Origin: an uncultured Eubacteriales bacterium
GTDB taxonomy: Bacteria; Bacillota; Clostridia; Christensenellales; Christensenellaceae
Length of the DNA stretch: 30,087 nucleotides
Assembly: GCA_905193725.1 (NCBI GenBank)
Contig: CAJJPW010000004.1
Coordinates: 1-30,087 of the forward strand
Reading direction: 5' to 3'
The translations under genes and the position numbers were made by a program. The first letter of the stretch is position 1. Every line of letters begins with the position of its first letter. This document shows, in pieces, positions 26,043 to 30,087 of this stretch. The notes beneath the pieces are model-generated. The model saw nothing but the letters and a program-made list of their open reading frames with translations, made no database searches and was not told where the DNA came from.

Positions 26043-26071
26043 TTGACAAGACCCTGCATCTTAAAGAGAAT
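26043..26071 (+). promoter_or_regulatory. Candidate internal promoter before acpP
   Basis: TTGACA (26043-26048) with GAGAAT (26066-26071) at 17 bases. The -10 is poor but the -35 is perfect, and the 137-base gap is wide for this operon. AGATGCTT (26083-26090) repeats a sequence found over the main fab promoter. Confidence 0.4.
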
Positions 26072-26134
26072 ATAGAGCAGAAAGATGCTTTATAGATAGA
26101 CGAATTTATTTTTTATTATTTTGGAGGTTTTACT

Positions 26135-26353
26135 ATGGAACTTGAAAAAATTAAGGAAATTATTGCGGAGAAAATGGATATTGACACAGATGAAATCACA
26201 GAGGAATCTTCCTTTGAAAGTCTGGAAATCGATTCTCTGGACATGGTAGAGATCGTAATGGATTTGGAAGAGGCGTTTGACATCTCCATCGAGACCAATG
26301 AAAACTTAAAGACCATTGGTGATCTGGTAGAGTACATCAAAAACGCAAAATAA
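26135..26353 (+). CDS. acpP: Acyl carrier protein
   Basis: 72 aa, very acidic, with the phosphopantetheine attachment serine S34 in EIDSLDMVEIVM. It carries the growing acyl chain for FabD, FabH, FabK, FabG and FabF. TTGGAGG precedes the ATG. It is 14 bases from fabK. Confidence 0.97.
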   Translation: MELEKIKEIIAEKMDIDTDEITEESSFESLEIDSLDMVEIVMDLEEAFDISIETNENLKTIGDLVEYIKNAK

Positions 26354-26366
26354 TTGAGGAACTAAT

Positions 26367-27314
26367 ATGTTAAAGACAGCAATTATGGATTTGCTGAACA
26401 TCCAGGTTCCCGTCATACAAGGGGCGATGGCGTGGATTGCAGATGCTAGCTTGGCAGCAGGTGTGAGCCGCGCCGGAGGCCTGGGAATTATTGCGGCGGG
26501 AAATGCTCCGGCGGAGTACGTAAAGCAGCAAATCTTACAGGTGCAGAGCCAAACAGACCGGCCCTTTGGCGTAAATATCATGCTGCTCAGCCCATCGGCT
26601 CCAGAGATCGCTCAGCTTTGCACAGAACTCCATGTGCCTGTGGTGACAACGGGAGCGGGAGACCCCTCTAAATATATGGAGATGTGGAAGCAAGCGGGCA
26701 TCAAAGTGATGCCGGTTATCCCCTCTGTGGCATATGCAAGGCGGATGGAAAAGCTAGGGGCAGATGCGGTCATTGCTGAGGGTTGCGAAGCAGGCGGACA
26801 TATTGGTGAGCTGACCTCCATGGCGTTGGTGCCCCAAGTAGTAGACGCGGTAAATATCCCTGTCATTGGCGCTGGCGGCGTGGGAGATGGCAGAGGACTG
26901 GCAGCTATGCTCATGCTGGGAGCGGAAGGAGTCCAAGTGGGAACTCGGTTTTTGGTAGCCAAGGAGTGTACTGTACACCAAAACTATAAGGACAAAATTT
27001 TAGCTGCCAAGGATACCGATACCATTGTCACGGGCAGATCTACAGGGCACCCGGTGCGGGCAATCAAAAACAAACTCTCCCGGGAGTTTAAAAAGCTGGA
27101 AAGCCAAGGCGCTAGTTTTGAAGAGATTGAGGCACTGGGAGCAGGCGGGCTGCAAAAGGCAGCCAAACAGGGAGATGTGGTCTATGGCTCGGTGATGTCC
27201 GGCCAAATTGCAGGGCTTGTCAAAGAGGAACAGACCTGTGAGCAGATTATCACCTCTCTGGTGGAGCAGGCAGAGCAGGTCATCGCAAAAGGAGCGGCAA
27301 AATGGGAAAACTAG
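26367..27314 (+). CDS. fabK: Enoyl-ACP reductase II (FabK)
   Basis: 315 aa, FMN-dependent TIM barrel. It shows IQGAMAWIADASLAAGVS at the start, GCEAGGHIGE with the catalytic H145, and the FMN/phosphate loops IGAGGVGDGRG and GTRFL. It reduces trans-2-enoyl-ACP with NAD(P)H. No FabI is seen, so this is the elongation reductase; FabK enzymes are insensitive to triclosan. TTGAGGA precedes the ATG. It overlaps fabD by 13 bases. Confidence 0.96.
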   Translation: MLKTAIMDLLNIQVPVIQGAMAWIADASLAAGVSRAGGLGIIAAGNAPAEYVKQQILQVQSQTDRPFGVNIMLLSPSAPEIAQLCTELHVPVVTTGAGDPSKYMEMWKQAGIKVMPVIPSVAYARRMEKLGADAVIAEGCEAGGHIGELTSMALVPQVVDAVNIPVIGAGGVGDGRGLAAMLMLGAEGVQVGTRFLVAKECTVHQNYKDKILAAKDTDTIVTGRSTGHPVRAIKNKLSREFKKLESQGASFEEIEALGAGGLQKAAKQGDVVYGSVMSGQIAGLVKEEQTCEQIITSLVEQAEQVIAKGAAKWEN

Positions 27315-28240
27315 CAGTGCTATTCGCTGGGCAGGGAGCCCAGTATACCGGCATGGGCAAAGAACTCTATGAAAACTGTGAAGGTGCAAAGCAGATTTTT
27401 TTGCAGGCAGAGCAGTTAATGCCTGGCATCATCGATTTGTGTTTTTCCGCTTCCAAAGAGGAGTTATCCAAAACACTGGTTACCCAGCCCACTGTGTTTA
27501 CTGTGAGTGCGGCAGCGTATCAGGCGTTTCGAGAGTTGGGATATAAGCCAGCTGCCATGAGCGGATTTTCTTTGGGGGAATATGCAGCGCTCTATGCCAG
27601 CGGTGTGCTGGATTTTGAGACGGCTTTTCGCTTGGTAGTGCGCAGAGCGCAGCTGATGCAGCAGTGTGCCGAACGGCAAAAGGGCGGCATGGTGGCGGTT
27701 TTAGGTGTAAGAGACGACCAGAAGCTGGCACAGTTCATTGAACAGGCGAGGCAGACAGGTATACTAGAGGCAGTAAACTTCAACTGCCCCGGTCAGACGG
27801 TGGTGGCAGGAGATGAATTGGCTCTGGAAAGACTCATGCAAATTGCCCAGGAAAATAAAATCCGTGCAATGCGCTTGCCGGTAAATGGCGCGTTCCATAG
27901 CAAGATGATGGAGCCGGCAGCCAAAGAATTGGAAGTGTATTTAGATGGCATTTCCTTTGGAGAGCCAAGCTGCACAGTGTATGCCAACGTAACCGGTCTT
28001 CCCTATGAAGGGGAACAGATGAAACAAGTGCTGTGTGCCCAGACCATGTCTCCTGTGCACTTCAAACAGATTGTGGCTCATATGATCAGTCAGGGGATAG
28101 ATACCTTTGTGGAAGTAGGCCCGGGAAGCACTCTCAGCGGCTTTGTCAAGAGAATAGACAAGGGCAAAAACATCTATCATATTGAGGATAGCCAGTCGCT
28201 AAAAACCACGGTGGATGGCCTCAAGGCACTGCAAGGATGA
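27302..28240 (+). CDS. fabD: Malonyl-CoA:ACP transacylase (FabD)
   Basis: 312 aa. It opens with the FAGQGAQYTGMG loop. The nucleophile is S90 in GFSLGEYAAL, and the partner histidine is H199 in NGAFHSKMM. It moves malonyl from CoA to ACP. Translation is coupled to fabK by overlap. Confidence 0.97.
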   Translation: MGKLAVLFAGQGAQYTGMGKELYENCEGAKQIFLQAEQLMPGIIDLCFSASKEELSKTLVTQPTVFTVSAAAYQAFRELGYKPAAMSGFSLGEYAALYASGVLDFETAFRLVVRRAQLMQQCAERQKGGMVAVLGVRDDQKLAQFIEQARQTGILEAVNFNCPGQTVVAGDELALERLMQIAQENKIRAMRLPVNGAFHSKMMEPAAKELEVYLDGISFGEPSCTVYANVTGLPYEGEQMKQVLCAQTMSPVHFKQIVAHMISQGIDTFVEVGPGSTLSGFVKRIDKGKNIYHIEDSQSLKTTVDGLKALQG

Positions 28241-28279
28241 GCTGGCAAATAGTCGATGGGGAGCTCTATCGCTCCTTAT

Positions 28280-28364
28280 CCGTTCCCCAGGGTTGTAGAG
28301 GAAATAGAGGAATTATTTTTTATTATATATCAATAATTTTTTCACAATCATTGATTGGGAACGG
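28280..28364. repeat. Nested inverted repeats between fabD and fabG
   Basis: CCGTTCCC (28280-28287) and GGGAACGG (28357-28364) form an outer 8-bp stem. ATTATT (28312-28317) and AATAAT (28332-28337) form an inner one around an AT-rich loop. The only large gap (148 bases) among the downstream fab genes. No gene is seen in it. Confidence 0.4.
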
Positions 28365-28388
28365 CAGGCGGGAAGGAATTGAGTTTTC

Positions 28389-29141
28389 ATGACAAACGAA
28401 GGATATACGGGAAAAGTGGCGATTGTCACAGGCGCTTCCAGGGGAATTGGAAGGGCGATTGCCCTAGGGCTGGCAGCCCAGGGATATGATGTGGCAGTCA
28501 ACTACCATAGCAGCGCCCAGGCGGCAGAGCAGGTGGCCCAGGAGATACAAATGCTGGGCAGAAAGGCGCTGATAGTTCAGGCGGATGTGAGCGATTTTGA
28601 CCAGGCAAAGCAGCTAGTGGATCAAACGCTTGAAACCTTTGGACAGGTGGATGTGCTGGTAAACAACGCTGGAATCACAAAAGATGGCCTGCTGGCTAGA
28701 ATGAGTCAGGAGGACTTTGACAGCGTAATCGCCGCCAATCTGAAAAGTGCGTTTAATATGTGCCGCCATGTGATGCGGCCGATGATGAAAAAGAGAAACG
28801 GCAGGATTATCAATATCACCTCGGTGGCGGGAGTGATGGGGAATCCCGGTCAGGCCAATTACTCGGCCTCCAAAGCGGGACTCATTGGTCTTACCAAGTC
28901 CATTGCCCGGGAAGTGGCAAGTAGAGGTATTACCGTCAACGCCATCGCACCTGGCCTGGTGAAGACGGATATGACAGATCAGATGCCAGAAAGTGCAAGG
29001 CAGCAGATGGTGCAAATGGTACCTATTCAACGGATGGGTACAGCGGAGGAAATCGCAAGCGCGGTGTGCTTTTTTGCAGCAGAGACTTCCAGCTACATCA
29101 CGGGTCAAGTGCTCTGTGTAGATGGCGGCATGGCGATGTGA
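28389..29141 (+). CDS. fabG: 3-oxoacyl-ACP reductase (FabG)
   Basis: 250 aa, short-chain dehydrogenase. The NADP-binding TGASRGIGRA is at 14-23, NNAG at 92-95, and the catalytic set is N118, S145, Y158 and K162. It reduces 3-oxoacyl-ACP. The ribosome site is weak (AAGGAATTGAG). Confidence 0.97.
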   Translation: MTNEGYTGKVAIVTGASRGIGRAIALGLAAQGYDVAVNYHSSAQAAEQVAQEIQMLGRKALIVQADVSDFDQAKQLVDQTLETFGQVDVLVNNAGITKDGLLARMSQEDFDSVIAANLKSAFNMCRHVMRPMMKKRNGRIINITSVAGVMGNPGQANYSASKAGLIGLTKSIAREVASRGITVNAIAPGLVKTDMTDQMPESARQQMVQMVPIQRMGTAEEIASAVCFFAAETSSYITGQVLCVDGGMAM

Positions 29142-29158
29142 AAGGAGTAAATGTGCCT

Positions 29159-30087
29159 ATGGCAGAGAGAAGAGTAGTGATTACAGGACTAGGGGCAGTG
29201 TCCCCAGTAGGTAACACCGCTGATTTGATGTGGGAAAACATGAAGGCCGGCAAAAACGGCATTGACTATATCACTAGATTTGACACAGAGGACTATCCTG
29301 TTAAGGTGGCAGGGGAAGTAAGGGATTTTGATGCAGCTGCGCTGTTAGGCAAAAAAGAGGCTAGAAGAATGGATCGGTTTTGCCAGTTTGGTGTGGCGGC
29401 GGGGATTCAGGCCATGGAGGATGCCAATTTTGGAGACAATATGCCTGATCCTTACCGCTTTGGACTGATCATTGGCAGTGGCATCGGTGGCATTGAAACC
29501 ATGTATAACGAGTCCATTAAACTCCACGAAAAGGGATATCGCAAAATGAATCCCCTTTTCGTGCCTATTATGATTTCCAATATGGCAGCAGGAAATGTAT
29601 CAATACAGCTTGGGTTGAAAGGTAAAAGCATAAATGTTGTAACTGCTTGTGCAACAGGTACTAATTCAATAGGTGAGGCGTACAGAAGCATACAGCATGG
29701 GGAAGCCGATATTATGTTCGCAGGAGGTACAGAAAGTGCGGTTACACCTATTGGCATAGGCGGATTTGCAGCACTTACGGCATTGTCTGAATCAACAGAC
29801 CCATTAAAAGCATCTCTTCCGTTTGACAAAAATAGAAATGGATTTGTTATGGGAGAGGGAGCCGGCGTAGTTGTTCTTGAAGAACTTGAGCATGCATTGA
29901 AGAGAAACGCACATATCTATGCAGAAGTAGCAGGATATGGATGTACATCTGATGCTTATCATATCACTTCGCCGATGGAAGACGGAAGTGCTGCTGCCCA
30001 CGCAATGGAACTTGCAATGAAAGAGGCAGGGCTTGCACCGGAGGATATAGATTATATTAATGCACACGGAACAGGGACACATCACCA
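29159..30087 (+). CDS. fabF: 3-oxoacyl-ACP synthase II (FabF), cut by window end
   Basis: 309 residues visible. MAERRVVITGLGAVSPVG is the usual N-terminus. The nucleophile is C164 (VVTACATGTNS). The first catalytic histidine is H303 in NAHGTGT (FabF usually has HGTST); the second histidine lies beyond the window. Start: ATG 29159, with AGGAG 11 bases upstream; a GTG at 29153 is closer to that site and possible. Codon use changes near 29590: before it ATC/ATT, CTG and GTG prevail, after it ATA, GTA/GTT, CTT and TCA become frequent, although the frame stays open. Confidence 0.95.
   Translation, partial: MAERRVVITGLGAVSPVGNTADLMWENMKAGKNGIDYITRFDTEDYPVKVAGEVRDFDAAALLGKKEARRMDRFCQFGVAAGIQAMEDANFGDNMPDPYRFGLIIGSGIGGIETMYNESIKLHEKGYRKMNPLFVPIMISNMAAGNVSIQLGLKGKSINVVTACATGTNSIGEAYRSIQHGEADIMFAGGTESAVTPIGIGGFAALTALSESTDPLKASLPFDKNRNGFVMGEGAGVVVLEELEHALKRNAHIYAEVAGYGCTSDAYHITSPMEDGSAAAHAMELAMKEAGLAPEDIDYINAHGTGTHH

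Overview
The window reads as an anaerobic, low-to-mid-GC Firmicute of the Clostridia type. The signs are strong Shine-Dalgarno sites, sigma-A-like promoters, a FabK-type enoyl reductase under a MarR/FabT-like regulator, an AzlCD exporter and a six-subunit Ech [NiFe] hydrogenase. The species cannot be named from the sequence. No rRNA, tRNA, CRISPR array, IS element or phage gene was found.

Layout. 1-361 is the 5' part of radC (minus strand), far more GC-rich than the rest. 490-867 is an MntR-like metal regulator. 1035-3042 holds a small Cys-rich protein and a ClC chloride transporter (minus). 3480-6764 holds serS and argS (minus) around a 63-aa orphan gene (plus). 6970-9446 is an amino-acid transport unit, azlC-azlD-NSS symporter (minus). 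9572-11533 is a flavin/electron-transfer module: a 26-aa membrane peptide, an ApbE lipoprotein, a NusG-domain-II protein and a Gx transporter (minus). 11795-13069 is a somewhat divergent enolase (plus) behind a structured leader.

The centre (13196-24151, minus) looks like one long operon. It starts from a near-consensus promoter at 24263-24291 and ends at a strong hairpin at 13116-13153. Order of transcription: two unrecognised membrane proteins, echA-echB-echC-echD-echE-echF, then hypA-hypF-hypC-hypD-hypE. The Ech large subunit keeps all four nickel-ligand cysteines and has no C-terminal extension, so a membrane-bound ferredoxin-linked H2-evolving, ion-pumping hydrogenase with most of its maturation machinery is encoded in one block. 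hypB and a hydrogenase endopeptidase are absent.

Divergent from it (24569 to the right edge, plus) is a type II fatty-acid synthesis operon: fabT-like marR, fabH, acpP, fabK, fabD, fabG and a fabF cut by the window end. The second half of fabF changes codon use abruptly. The two compositional breaks, one near each end, suggest either recent recombination or chimeric contig ends.

Most genes are recognisable families. The least explained content is the pair of membrane proteins heading the ech-hyp operon, the 26-aa peptide coupled to ApbE, the eno/apbE divergent control region, and a nested inverted repeat inside the fab operon.
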